Source: Chloroflexota bacterium (GTDB taxonomy: Bacteria > Chloroflexota > UBA6077 > JACCZL01). Taken from it: a DNA stretch of 57,510 nucleotides. A program made the translations under genes and the position numbers. Positions 33,727 through 41,475 of this stretch are shown here, one piece after another (the first letter of the stretch is position 1; each line of letters begins with the position of its first letter). Under the pieces are notes generated by a model that searched no databases, had not been told where the DNA came from, and worked only from the letters and a program-made list of their open reading frames with translations. The stretch covers positions 1 to 57,510 of the forward strand of contig JADZEM010000094.1 of assembly GCA_020850535.1 (NCBI GenBank). Direction: 5' to 3'.

Positions 33727-34098
33727 ATGATACTTAAGTTTATGCTTAACTATCAGGGGTCGCTCGACGGCGTCTTCCAGGCTCTGGCGGATCCCACCCG
33801 CCGCGCGATGGTCGAGCGGCTCAGCCGGGGGCCGGCCTCCGTCAGCCAACTGGCCGCGCCCCTGCCGGTCTCGTTGCCGGCCGTCATGCAGCACCTCCAG
33901 ATCCTCGAAGCCAGCGGCCTTGTCACCTCGGCGAAGGTCGGGCGGGTCCGCACCTGCCGGCTGGAGACGGCGGCGCTCTCGATGGTCGAGCAATGGATCG
34001 ACGAGCGACGGCGCAGCTGGGAGCAGCGCTTCGACCGGCTGGGCCAGTTGCTCGCGCGGCTGCCGCCAGAAGAATCAGACTCCGGGAGTACACCATGA
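33727..34098 (+). CDS. ArsR-family transcriptional regulator (SRPBCC-paired type)
   Basis: About 123 residues. The winged-helix core LDGVFQALADPTRRAMVERLSRGPASVSQLAAPLPVSLPAVMQHLQILEASGLVTSAKVGRVRTCRLETAALS is the standard ArsR sequence found beside SRPBCC genes; no metal-binding Cys pair is present. GGGGAGG eight bases before the ATG at 33727 supports this start; ATG 33742 is an alternative. The gene overlaps the next one in ATGA, so the two are translationally coupled. A TTAA-containing imperfect repeat overlaps the start codon and may be its own operator, implying autorepression. Confidence 0.9.
   Translation: MILKFMLNYQGSLDGVFQALADPTRRAMVERLSRGPASVSQLAAPLPVSLPAVMQHLQILEASGLVTSAKVGRVRTCRLETAALSMVEQWIDERRRSWEQRFDRLGQLLARLPPEESDSGSTP
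33732..33751 (+). promoter_or_regulatory. possible ArsR operator overlapping the start
   Basis: ACTTAAGT (33732-33739) and GCTTAACT (33744-33751) form an AT-rich imperfect inverted repeat in very GC-rich DNA. Comparable TTAA-containing repeats occur at the starts of related ArsR/SRPBCC operons. Confidence 0.4.
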
Positions 34099-34568
34099 CC
34101 GCGCGCACCGTCACGCATGCCACGTTCGTCATCGAGCGGACCTACCCGGCCTCGCCGGCCCGGGTCTTCTCGGCGTTCGCGGACCCAACCCTCAAGTTCC
34201 AATGGTTCGGGGGGCCGGCGGAATGGGACCGGGATGAGCCGGAGCTGGACTTCCGGGTGGGCGGACGCGAGACCAGCCGGGGCGGCCCGAAGGGCGGCCC
34301 GGTCCACGCCTTCGACGCCCGCTACTACGACATCGTCCCCAACGAGCGGATCGTCTTCGCCTACGACCTGCACCTGGACGAGACCAGGATCTCGGTCTCG
34401 CTGGCCACCGTCGATCTGAAGCCCGTCGGCAAGGGCACGAAGCTGACGTTCACGGAGCAGGGCGCGTTCCTGGATGGCTGGGACCACCCGGAGGAGCGCG
34501 AGCACGGCACTGGCCTGCTGCTGAACGCCCTCGGCGCGTTCCTGGAGCGCCAGCCTGTCTCCGCCTGA
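34095..34568 (+). CDS. SRPBCC/AHSA1-family protein
   Basis: About 157 residues of START/Bet v1-like fold. The family opening ERTYPASPARVFSAFADPTLKFQWFGGPAEW, the middle RYYDIVPNERIVFAYDLHLDETRISVSLATVDLKPVGKGTKLTFTEQG and the closing GWDHPEEREHGTGLLLNALGAFLE match the AHSA1 (Aha1-related) group encoded with ArsR regulators. It probably binds a small hydrophobic ligand in the cytosol; no catalytic role is established. The ATG overlaps the ArsR stop by four bases, and the regulator probably controls this gene. Confidence 0.9.
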   Translation: MTARTVTHATFVIERTYPASPARVFSAFADPTLKFQWFGGPAEWDRDEPELDFRVGGRETSRGGPKGGPVHAFDARYYDIVPNERIVFAYDLHLDETRISVSLATVDLKPVGKGTKLTFTEQGAFLDGWDHPEEREHGTGLLLNALGAFLERQPVSA

Positions 34569-34594
34569 CGCCGCCGCCCCGAGCCTTCGCGCCC

Positions 34595-34660
34595 GGATCG
34601 CCCCATGAGCGGCCGGATCACGCCATGAGCGGCCGGATCACCCCATGAGCGCCCGGATCG
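34595..34660. repeat. 20-bp tandem array, about 3.3 copies
   Basis: The unit GGATCRCCCCATGAGCGGCC repeats from 34595 and ends about 20 bases before the next start codon. Each unit carries an ATG. Confidence 0.85.
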
Positions 34661-34679
34661 CCCCCGAAGGAGCCGCCCC

Positions 34680-35573
34680 ATGCCATTCCCGCGCGTCGGC
34701 GTCGGCCTGCCCATCGTCGGGCCGCACGCCAGCCCTGAGGCCATCGTCAAGGTTGCGACGGCCGCCGAGCGTCTCGGCTTCCACAGCGTCTCGAACGCCG
34801 AGCGCCTGCTGCTCCCGACCCCGGACGGCTGGAGCAACCCCTACGGCCTCCCGGAGTATGCGTCCTACGATTCCCTCGAAGTGCTGACCTGGGTCGCCGC
34901 CCACACGACGCGCATCCGGCTCGGCACCAGCATCCTGATCTCGCTGTTCCAGCCGCCCGTGGTGCTGGCACGGCGGCTCGCCACCCTCGACCACCTGTCC
35001 AGCAGCCGGGTTGATGTCGGCATCGCGGCGGGCTGGATGCCGGAGGAGTACGCGGCGACGGGCGTGCCAGTCGCCGAGCGTGGCCGTCGTTTCGAGGATC
35101 ACCTGGCGGCACTGCGGGCGTGCTGGGGTCCAAACCCAGTCCTGCACGAGGGGCCGTTCTACCCGATCCCCAGGTCGAGAATCGGGCCGAAGCCCCGGAA
35201 CGGCCCGCTACCGGTCTTCATCGGCGGCGTCACGAAGCCGGCCATCGCGCGGGCCGCCCGCCTCGGCGACGGCGTGGTGGTCGCCCACCGCGATTGGGAC
35301 AGCACCCTGGAGCACATCGGCTGGTACCACGAGGCCGGCGGCGCCGGTCCGATCGTCCTGCGGGCCGGCCCGATGCTCGCCGACGCCCAGCACGAGACGC
35401 CGCCCACAGCCTGGACCGAGCCGTCTGTCGTGGACGACTTGCAGCGCGCCGCCGAGGCTGGCGTCGCGGAGGTCATCTGGGATCTCAATATCGTCGGCCG
35501 GCATCCCGACGCGCAGATCGCCGCGTTCGAAGCGCTGGCCGCCCGCCTTTCGTCACCCGTTGCACCCGCCTGA
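34680..35573 (+). CDS. LLM-class F420-dependent oxidoreductase
   Basis: About 297 residues. The luciferase-like TIM barrel reads PRVGVGLPIVGPHASPEAIVKVATAAERLGFHSV, then HTTRIRLGTSILISLFQPPVVLARRLATLDHLSSSRVDVGIAAGWMPEEYAATGV, a typical F420-dependent LLM pattern, and PLPVFIGGVTKPAIARAARLGDGVV. It is somewhat shorter than the first LLM protein and belongs to a different subgroup. AGGAG upstream supports the ATG. The enzyme transfers hydride from or to F420 (or possibly FMN) on an unknown substrate. The gene stands alone; downstream is a perfect 36-bp palindrome and a convergent kinase gene. Confidence 0.88.
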   Translation: MPFPRVGVGLPIVGPHASPEAIVKVATAAERLGFHSVSNAERLLLPTPDGWSNPYGLPEYASYDSLEVLTWVAAHTTRIRLGTSILISLFQPPVVLARRLATLDHLSSSRVDVGIAAGWMPEEYAATGVPVAERGRRFEDHLAALRACWGPNPVLHEGPFYPIPRSRIGPKPRNGPLPVFIGGVTKPAIARAARLGDGVVVAHRDWDSTLEHIGWYHEAGGAGPIVLRAGPMLADAQHETPPTAWTEPSVVDDLQRAAEAGVAEVIWDLNIVGRHPDAQIAAFEALAARLSSPVAPA

Positions 35574-35717
35574 CACCTGAATCGTTCGGACGATCAGAGG
35601 CCCCCCGTCAGATGCCCCCCGTGGAGAGGAGAGGAAGCATGCGCGTGGGGTTTCGGCGAGCCGGCCGCGCAGCCCCGGCAGCCAGTCGCGGCCTGGGTCA
35701 GCCGGCCCTCGTGGACG

Positions 35718-35753
35718 CCGCCCCGCGCCTGCCGCGCGGCAGGCGCGGGGCGG
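35718..35753. terminator. perfect 36-bp palindrome between convergent genes
   Basis: The sequence around CCCCGCGCCTGCCGCG is identical to its own reverse complement across 36 bases. It lies between the LLM gene and the convergent kinase gene and is a likely bidirectional terminator or cruciform site. There is no T run. Confidence 0.5.
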
Positions 35754-35778
35754 TTCGCGGCTCGGCCGCGCGCCGCTG

Positions 35779-37875
35779 TCAGCCGGGTTGCTGCTGTCCG
35801 GGCTGCCAGGGCAGCAGCAGGTTGACCGTGGTGCCCTCTCCGGGCAGGCCGGTCGAGTCCAGCCAGATCGTGCCCTCGTGCGCCTCGACGACGCCCCGCA
35901 CGAGGTACAGCCCCAGTCCGTTGCCACGGATCTTGCGCCGCACGGCATCTCCCGAGAGGCGGTAGAACCGCGCGAACACCCGCTCTTGCTCCTCCGGCGG
36001 GATGCCGAGTCCACGGTCGCGGATACTGACGATCACGCCTTCCACCTGCGCTCGCACCTTGATCGTCACCTGACCGCCGTCAGGCGAGTACTTGATGGCG
36101 TTCGTCAGGATGTGGAGGATCGCCTGCCGCACGCGGTGCTGATCCCAGCGCGGCGTCGGGACCGCCGGCGGCACGTCCAGGCGGAACCGATGGACGGTCG
36201 TCATCGCGCGGGCCTCGTCCACCGCCTGCTCGATGACGGCCCGCACATCGACATCCGCGAGGTCGAGGCTGAGGTTCGTGGCGTCGAAGCGGGCGGCGTC
36301 AACCAGATCGTTGACGTGCATGGAGACCTGCCGCGCGTTGCGGAGGATCACCTCAAGGCTGTGCAGGAGCGTTCCATCGCCGCCGGTGCGCCGGCCCCGT
36401 CGGAGCGCCGAGACGGCGTTGGTCGAGATCGCCTGCAACGGTGAGCGCAGCGCGTCGCTGAGGTCGCCGGCCAGGTCATCCTTGACCCGCTCCGCCGCCC
36501 GGATGTGCGTCACGTCCAGCCAGACGATCACCTGCCCGAGTAGCTGGCCCTCGTCGTCGCGCACCGGCGAGGCGATCCATTCGACGTCGATGGGCGACGG
36601 CGCGTGGAGCCGCAGCTCCCCACGCGCCTCGAACGACGGATCGTCGGTCTGCGCGAGGAGATCGTCGAGCTGGCGCGTATCTTCCAGGTGCTCCTCGCTC
36701 CCCGCCATCAGCTCGGGCAGCGACAGGCCAAGCCCGTCGTCGGTCAGCCCGATCATGCCGCGCGCCGTCGCGTTGATCAGCGCCGCACGTCCGTCGCCAC
36801 CGAACACCATCAGCCCGGCCCCCATCGAGTCGAGCACCTGCTCGAGCCGCTGAAGGGCGCGATCGAGCCGCAGAAGGTTCTGCTCGATCGACTGCTGGAA
36901 GTGCGTTTGCTCCAACGTCATGGCCGTGCGGCGCGCAAGCTCACCCAGCAACAGGGCGTCCTGCTCGTCGGCGCGGTGGCGGCCATCGGTCCAACCGATA
37001 CAGATCGCGCCAATCGGACCGTCCGCTCCGCGCAACGGGGCCACCACCAGCGAGCGCAGCTCCAGGCGGCTGGCGAGCTGGGCCTCGACGCCCTGGCCAG
37101 CGTACCGCAGGACCGCCTCCCTGGTCAGGTCGGGCAGCAGCAGCGGCGAGCCAGCGCGCATCGCCGCGCCCACGAACCCATCGCTGACACGGACCTTTGC
37201 CCGGGCGAGGAGGTCGCCCAGGCCAGGGATGCGCCGACCGTCACGGTGACGCATCGCGCCAAGCCGCAGCGACTCCGTCGGCGTGTCCAGCGGCCCATCG
37301 ACGTGGAAGATGGCGCACCAGTCCGCCAGATCCTGCACCACCCGGTCGGCCAGCCCGCCGAGCGCGCCCGGCACGTCCGTGGCCGAGACCAGCCCGTCTG
37401 CGACCGACGCGATCAGCAGCAGATCGCGCTCGCGCCGCCACTGGGCGCTCACGTCCCGTGCGACGATGGACGCGCCAAGGACCGTTCCATCGTCGGCGCG
37501 GACCACGCCCGTGACGGTCTCGATGGAGCACGGGCCGCCAAACTGGGAGCGGAGCAGGCAGGTGGCCCGCTCGACGTGCCCCTGGCGGATCGTGCGCCAG
37601 AAGCCGAGATCGTCCACGCTGAACGCCGCGCCGTTCGGCCGCGTCAGGCGAGCCAACACGTCGGTCAGCGGCCCACGCAGGTCGCCCTTCTCGCGGCATC
37701 CCAGCAGACGCACCGCCGCGGCGTTTGCTTCAACGATTTCGCCCGCGTCGCTGACGACCAGCAGGCCGTCGCCGAGGGACTCAACCACCGCCTCGAGCGC
37801 CGCGGCCTTCTGCTGAATCAACTCGAACGGAGACGGCTGCTCCGCGACTCCGCTCTGCGCGCGATCTCCAGGCAT
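35779..37875 (-). CDS. PAS-GAF-PAS sensor kinase with degenerate phosphoacceptor
   Basis: 698 residues, no transmembrane helix. PAS at about 25-145 (LEAVVESLGDGLLVVSDAGEIVEANAAAV), GAF at about 155-320 (SLVVAPLRGADGPIGAICIGW), second PAS at about 345-460, then a HisKA-like dimerisation helix and a HATPase domain. The phosphoacceptor box reads LAGDLSDALRSPLQAIS: the expected LSHELRTPL His is Asp474. The ATPase boxes are intact (HILTNAIKYSPDGG, RDRGLGIPPEEQERVFARFYR, GNGLGLYL). It may bind ATP without autophosphorylating on His, or use another residue. There is no partner regulator nearby. A TATAAT box lies about 42 bases upstream. Confidence 0.88.
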   Translation of the reverse strand: MPGDRAQSGVAEQPSPFELIQQKAAALEAVVESLGDGLLVVSDAGEIVEANAAAVRLLGCREKGDLRGPLTDVLARLTRPNGAAFSVDDLGFWRTIRQGHVERATCLLRSQFGGPCSIETVTGVVRADDGTVLGASIVARDVSAQWRRERDLLLIASVADGLVSATDVPGALGGLADRVVQDLADWCAIFHVDGPLDTPTESLRLGAMRHRDGRRIPGLGDLLARAKVRVSDGFVGAAMRAGSPLLLPDLTREAVLRYAGQGVEAQLASRLELRSLVVAPLRGADGPIGAICIGWTDGRHRADEQDALLLGELARRTAMTLEQTHFQQSIEQNLLRLDRALQRLEQVLDSMGAGLMVFGGDGRAALINATARGMIGLTDDGLGLSLPELMAGSEEHLEDTRQLDDLLAQTDDPSFEARGELRLHAPSPIDVEWIASPVRDDEGQLLGQVIVWLDVTHIRAAERVKDDLAGDLSDALRSPLQAISTNAVSALRRGRRTGGDGTLLHSLEVILRNARQVSMHVNDLVDAARFDATNLSLDLADVDVRAVIEQAVDEARAMTTVHRFRLDVPPAVPTPRWDQHRVRQAILHILTNAIKYSPDGGQVTIKVRAQVEGVIVSIRDRGLGIPPEEQERVFARFYRLSGDAVRRKIRGNGLGLYLVRGVVEAHEGTIWLDSTGLPGEGTTVNLLLPWQPGQQQPG

Positions 37876-37916
37876 GGGCGATGCATCGACTCCGTTGGAG
37901 AGGTTCAGCGGGCGCC

Positions 37917-37922
37917 ATTATA
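37917..37922 (-). promoter_or_regulatory. TATAAT -10 box for the PAS-GAF-PAS kinase gene
   Basis: A perfect TATAAT on the minus strand (within GCGTATAATGG) lies about 42 bases upstream of the ATG. No good -35 is visible. Confidence 0.45.
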
Positions 37923-38142
37923 CGCCTGTCAATCAAGGAGTTTGGACCAGCTTTACACAATCGCGAGCCGAACCGGCCTACTCCGCACACACACCGGAAG
38001 TTGGGCACAGTTCCGGGCGCCTGACTCGTCAGCGCGTGTGAGCTGACTGGCTGAAACGGTGCAGTCACGGGCGCATGCCACGATGGTCAGGACAGGCTGA
38101 GCCGAGGGCTATACTGAATCCTGAATCGAGCCATCGTCATTC

Positions 38143-38171
38143 TTGACACCGTCCCGGCTCGTTCGTATGCT
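38143..38171 (+). promoter_or_regulatory. sigma-70 promoter of the sugar-type permease pair
   Basis: TTGACA (38143-38148) and TATGCT (38166-38171) are separated by exactly 17 bases, the best promoter in the window. The untranslated leader would be about 190 bases. The rest of 37876-38366 shows no gene. Confidence 0.75.
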
Positions 38172-38366
38172 CTGCGCCAGATTCGCCGGACGACGCCCCC
38201 CTGGCCATGGCGGCCTGCCGCACCGGGGCACGCTCTTGGAGGCAATGATGCCGACAGCTCACGTTCGGGGCGCACTCTGTGCCCACTCCGATTGCCGGCA
38301 GGATTGTCGGCCTGCACGGGTCGTCCGGGAGCCGCATGCGCTGCGGGGATGGGTGGAGGTACGGCG

Positions 38367-39302
38367 ATGAGCACCCAGGTCACGAGACGCGTGGCGGTCC
38401 AGCGGCAAGTGCCGAGCCGTTTCGGCGATCTCCTCGAGCGTGAGGGCAGCCTCGGGCTGATCCTGATGGCGCCGGCCATCATCATCCTCGCCGTCTTCAT
38501 CGCCTATCCGTTCTTCCTGGGGATCTGGTACAGCCTCTCCGACGCGAAGATCGGCGTCCCAGGGAAGTTCGTGGGCCTGGACAACTTCATCGTCAACGCC
38601 CAGAATGGCATCTTCCAGCAGACGCTGAAGAACACGTTCGTCTACACCGCCATCACCACCGTCTGGAAACTGGTGCTGGGCATGGCCCTGGCCCTGCTGA
38701 TGAACCAGCATTTCCGCTTCAAGAACCTGGTCCGGGCCGGCCTGCTGCTGCCCTGGATCATCCCCACGGCCCTCTCGACACTGGCCTGGCTCTGGATCTT
38801 CGACTCGACCTACGGGATCATCTCCTGGATGCTCCGCAACATGGGGCTGATCCAGCGCAACATTCCCTTCCTGGGTGACCCGACCCTCGCGATGGGGTCG
38901 GTGATCGCCGTCAACATCTGGCGCGGGACGCCGTTCTTCGCGATCTCGCTGCTGGCCGGCCTGCAGACGATCTCGCAGGATCTCTACGAGGCGGCGGCCA
39001 TCGACGGCGCGGGCGCCTGGGCCCGCTTCAAACACGTCACCCTGCCGCTGATCATGCCGGTGCTGACCATCGTCACGCTGTTCTCGATCATCTGGACGTT
39101 CGCGGACTTCCAGCTGGTCTACGTCCTGACGCGCGGCGGCCCGACCAACAGCACCCACCTGCTGGCCACGCTGGCGTACCAGATCGGGATGTCGGCGGGC
39201 GAGCTGAGTATGGGCGCGGCGATCTCGTTGTGGATGTTCCCGTTCATGGCGGCGCTGGTCGTCGTGACGCTGTGGTACCAGCGGCGGGAGCAGGGGCTAT
39301 GA
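38367..39302 (+). CDS. sugar-type ABC transporter permease (MalF/UgpA-like)
   Basis: About 311 residues with six hydrophobic segments. The first helix is LGLILMAPAIIILAVFIAYPFFLGIWYSL, and the EAA loop is DLYEAAAIDGAGAWARFKHVTLPLIMP, typical of the carbohydrate uptake family 1 permeases. GGAGGT six bases before the ATG supports the start. It overlaps the second permease gene in ATGA, so the two are cotranslated as a heterodimer. No substrate-binding protein or ATPase gene is adjacent, so these partners must be elsewhere, as is common for the shared MsmK-type ATPase. The substrate is inferred to be a sugar or glycerol phosphate. Confidence 0.9.
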   Translation: MSTQVTRRVAVQRQVPSRFGDLLEREGSLGLILMAPAIIILAVFIAYPFFLGIWYSLSDAKIGVPGKFVGLDNFIVNAQNGIFQQTLKNTFVYTAITTVWKLVLGMALALLMNQHFRFKNLVRAGLLLPWIIPTALSTLAWLWIFDSTYGIISWMLRNMGLIQRNIPFLGDPTLAMGSVIAVNIWRGTPFFAISLLAGLQTISQDLYEAAAIDGAGAWARFKHVTLPLIMPVLTIVTLFSIIWTFADFQLVYVLTRGGPTNSTHLLATLAYQIGMSAGELSMGAAISLWMFPFMAALVVVTLWYQRREQGL

Positions 39303-40183
39303 ACGCGGTCGCGCATCAGGTCAGCTCGCACGGCGTTGGGGTGGACCGGTCCAGCCCGGTCAAGCGGATCTTCACCTTCTGGGTTCCGCTGATGGCCTTC
39401 ATCGTTCTGACGTTGTTCCCCTTCTACTGGATGTTCATCGCGTCCCTGAAGCCGAACAACGAGCTGTACAACCTGCGGATCTTCCCGTTCTGGGTCTTCA
39501 ACCCGACCCTCGACCACTACAAGTACCTGTTCACGAACACCATGTACTTCCGCTGGCTGATGAACACCTTGTTCATCGCGGCGGTGTCCACGGCGATCTC
39601 ACTGGTCTTCGGGATTCTGGCCGGCTACGCCCTGGCGCGGCTGCGCTTCAAGGCGGCCGGGTTCCTGGGCGTGGCGATCTTCGTCAGCTACCTGGTGCCC
39701 CAGACGCTGCTCTTCATCCCGATGTTCGACGTGATCAAATCGCTGAACATCGGCGATACCTACTGGGCGCTGATCCTGACCTACCCGACCTTCCTGATCC
39801 CGTTCTGCACGGCGCTCCTGATGGGATACTTCAAGAGCATCCCGCGCGAGTTGGAGGAGAGCGCGCTGATCGACGGCTCGGGGCGCATCCGCGCGCTGAT
39901 CGAGATCGTGCTGCCGCTGGCGATGCCGGGCATCCTCTCGGCCGGCATCTTCGCTTTCACGCTCTCGTGGAACGAGTTCATCTACGCGCTGGTCTTCATC
40001 ACGACCACCCCGATGAAGACGCTGCCGGTCGGCGTGGTCAGCGAGCTGATCCGCGGGGACGTGTTCTTCTGGGGGTCGCTGATGGCCGGGGCGCTGCTCG
40101 GGTCGGTGCCGGTCGCGCTGATCTACTCGTTCTTCGTCGAGTACTACGTGGCCGGGCTGACGGCCGGGGCGGTGAAGGGCTGA
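39299..40183 (+). CDS. sugar-type ABC transporter permease (MalG/UgpE-like)
   Basis: About 294 residues. An initial helix (FWVPLMAFIVLTLFPFYWMFIASLKPNNE) is the MalG-like start, and the EAA motif is PRELEESALIDGSGRIRALIEIVLPLAMPG. Six membrane helices are visible and the C-terminus AGLTAGAVKG is the conserved end of the family. The ATG overlaps the stop of the first permease. It pairs with that permease to form the translocation channel. Downstream is a family A repeat element and no binding protein gene. Confidence 0.92.
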   Translation: MNAVAHQVSSHGVGVDRSSPVKRIFTFWVPLMAFIVLTLFPFYWMFIASLKPNNELYNLRIFPFWVFNPTLDHYKYLFTNTMYFRWLMNTLFIAAVSTAISLVFGILAGYALARLRFKAAGFLGVAIFVSYLVPQTLLFIPMFDVIKSLNIGDTYWALILTYPTFLIPFCTALLMGYFKSIPRELEESALIDGSGRIRALIEIVLPLAMPGILSAGIFAFTLSWNEFIYALVFITTTPMKTLPVGVVSELIRGDVFFWGSLMAGALLGSVPVALIYSFFVEYYVAGLTAGAVKG

Positions 40184-40232
40184 GTCAGCGGTCAGTGGTC
40201 AGTGACTCATGAGCGATGCGTGCCCCCACGCT

Positions 40233-40440
40233 GTCATCCTGAGTGAAGTGAGCTTGCGAACGCAACGAAGGACCTCACCCGCTGACGCGAATGTTGACGG
40301 TCAGCGGGTGTTCACTCAGAGGGCAGTCGGCGGGTGACGCGAGGGGTGACGGTCAGCGGGTGTTCACTCAGAGAGCAGTCGGCGGGTGACGCGAGCGTTG
40401 ACGGTCAGCGGGTGAGGTCCTTCGCTGCGCTCAGGATGAC
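40233..40440. repeat. family A palindromic element with internal direct repeats
   Basis: Ends are GTCATCCTGAGTG (40233) and the inverted CGCTCAGGATGAC (to 40440), with GGTCAGCGGGTG...CAGTCGGCGGGTGACGCG repeated about twice internally at roughly 55-bp spacing. A partial TCAGTGGTCAGTG duplication lies just upstream at 40190-40206. No gene lies in the remaining 40184-40642 sequence. Confidence 0.85.
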
Positions 40441-40642
40441 AATTGCGAGTCGCACGTTTTCACCACATCATCCTCACGACCCACGACCATCTCTTCAGAA
40501 CGGCGGGGGCCCTGGGCTGCTGTGCGCGCCACCATGCCGGCCTCCTATCGGGGGCATAGGCGAACTCGGATGGGCCGGCTCCGCTGATCTCGCGTAGCAT
40601 GTGGAGGCCGCGTCACGCAGGGGCGCGGCCCCTATTTGTGAC

Positions 40643-41425
40643 GTGATCTCCCTCTACGATCTGTTCTTTCTGGTGCTTGGCCTGATCGGCGGGACGCTGA
40701 GCGGGCTGCTTGGGATTGGCGGCGGCCTCGTCATCGTGCCGCTGTTGTTGTACGCCCCGCAGTGGCTGGGCTTCGGCGAGATCGGCATCCGGACGGCCAG
40801 CGCCATCGCCGTGGTCCAGGTGACGGCAGCCACCCTTTCGGGCGCGCTGGCGCATCGCCGGCGTGGCGCCGTGAACATGCGCCTGGCCATCACGATGAGC
40901 AGCGCGAGCGCGGGCGGCGCGCTGCTGGGCGGCGTCGTCTCGGCGTACGTGCCACCCGACCTGCTGCTCCTGGCGACCGCTTGCCTCGCGACGGCGGCGG
41001 CCTTGCTGATGTTCCTGCCGGCCCGCACCGAAGACCTCGACCCGAACGCACCGCTCACCTACAACGTGGTGGTGGTGCTGACGGCCGGGCTGCTCATCGG
41101 GCTGGTCATCGGGATGAACGGCGCGGGCGCGTTTCTGATGATGCCCACGCTGATCTACCTCGTCGGCCTGCCGACGCGGACGGCGCTGGGGACGGTCCTG
41201 GCCGTCGGCTTCCCGACCTCGCTGGCGGCCGCCGTGGGGAAGGTCGCCACGGGGCAGGTGCCGTTCTGGCTGGCGACGCTGGTGGTGGTCGGCGCGATCC
41301 TCGGGGCGCAGGGCGGCAGCTGGCTGAGCGCCCGCACATCCGCGCGTGTCCTGCGCTGGCTCTACGGAGCGCTCGTCTCGGTCATCGCGGCCGGCCTCTG
41401 GTACGACATCGTCACGGTCCGTTGA
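40643..41425 (+). CDS. TauE/SafE-family sulfite exporter-like permease
   Basis: About 260 residues, eight hydrophobic segments in two related halves. LVLGLIGGTLSGLLGIGGGLVIVPLLL is the characteristic first repeat of TauE/SafE, and LLIGLVIGMNGAGAFLMMPTLIYLVGLPTRTALGT the second. Members export sulfite, sulfoacetate or other organic anions. The start is a judgement: GTG 40643 begins just before helix 1, while ATG 40601 adds 14 residues with no family resemblance. It has no sulfur-metabolism neighbours, so the transported anion is unknown. The lyase gene follows 50 bases downstream and may be cotranscribed. Confidence 0.85.
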   Translation: MISLYDLFFLVLGLIGGTLSGLLGIGGGLVIVPLLLYAPQWLGFGEIGIRTASAIAVVQVTAATLSGALAHRRRGAVNMRLAITMSSASAGGALLGGVVSAYVPPDLLLLATACLATAAALLMFLPARTEDLDPNAPLTYNVVVVLTAGLLIGLVIGMNGAGAFLMMPTLIYLVGLPTRTALGTVLAVGFPTSLAAAVGKVATGQVPFWLATLVVVGAILGAQGGSWLSARTSARVLRWLYGALVSVIAAGLWYDIVTVR

Positions 41426-41475
41426 CCACTCGCTCCACAGCACCCGCCCGCCGCAATCTGGCACGATCTCCCGCC

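Noticed and set aside
35574-35717. A further gene in the gap after the second LLM protein
   Set aside because: Only GC-driven frames of short length and no RBS or motif; the sequence is followed by the palindrome.
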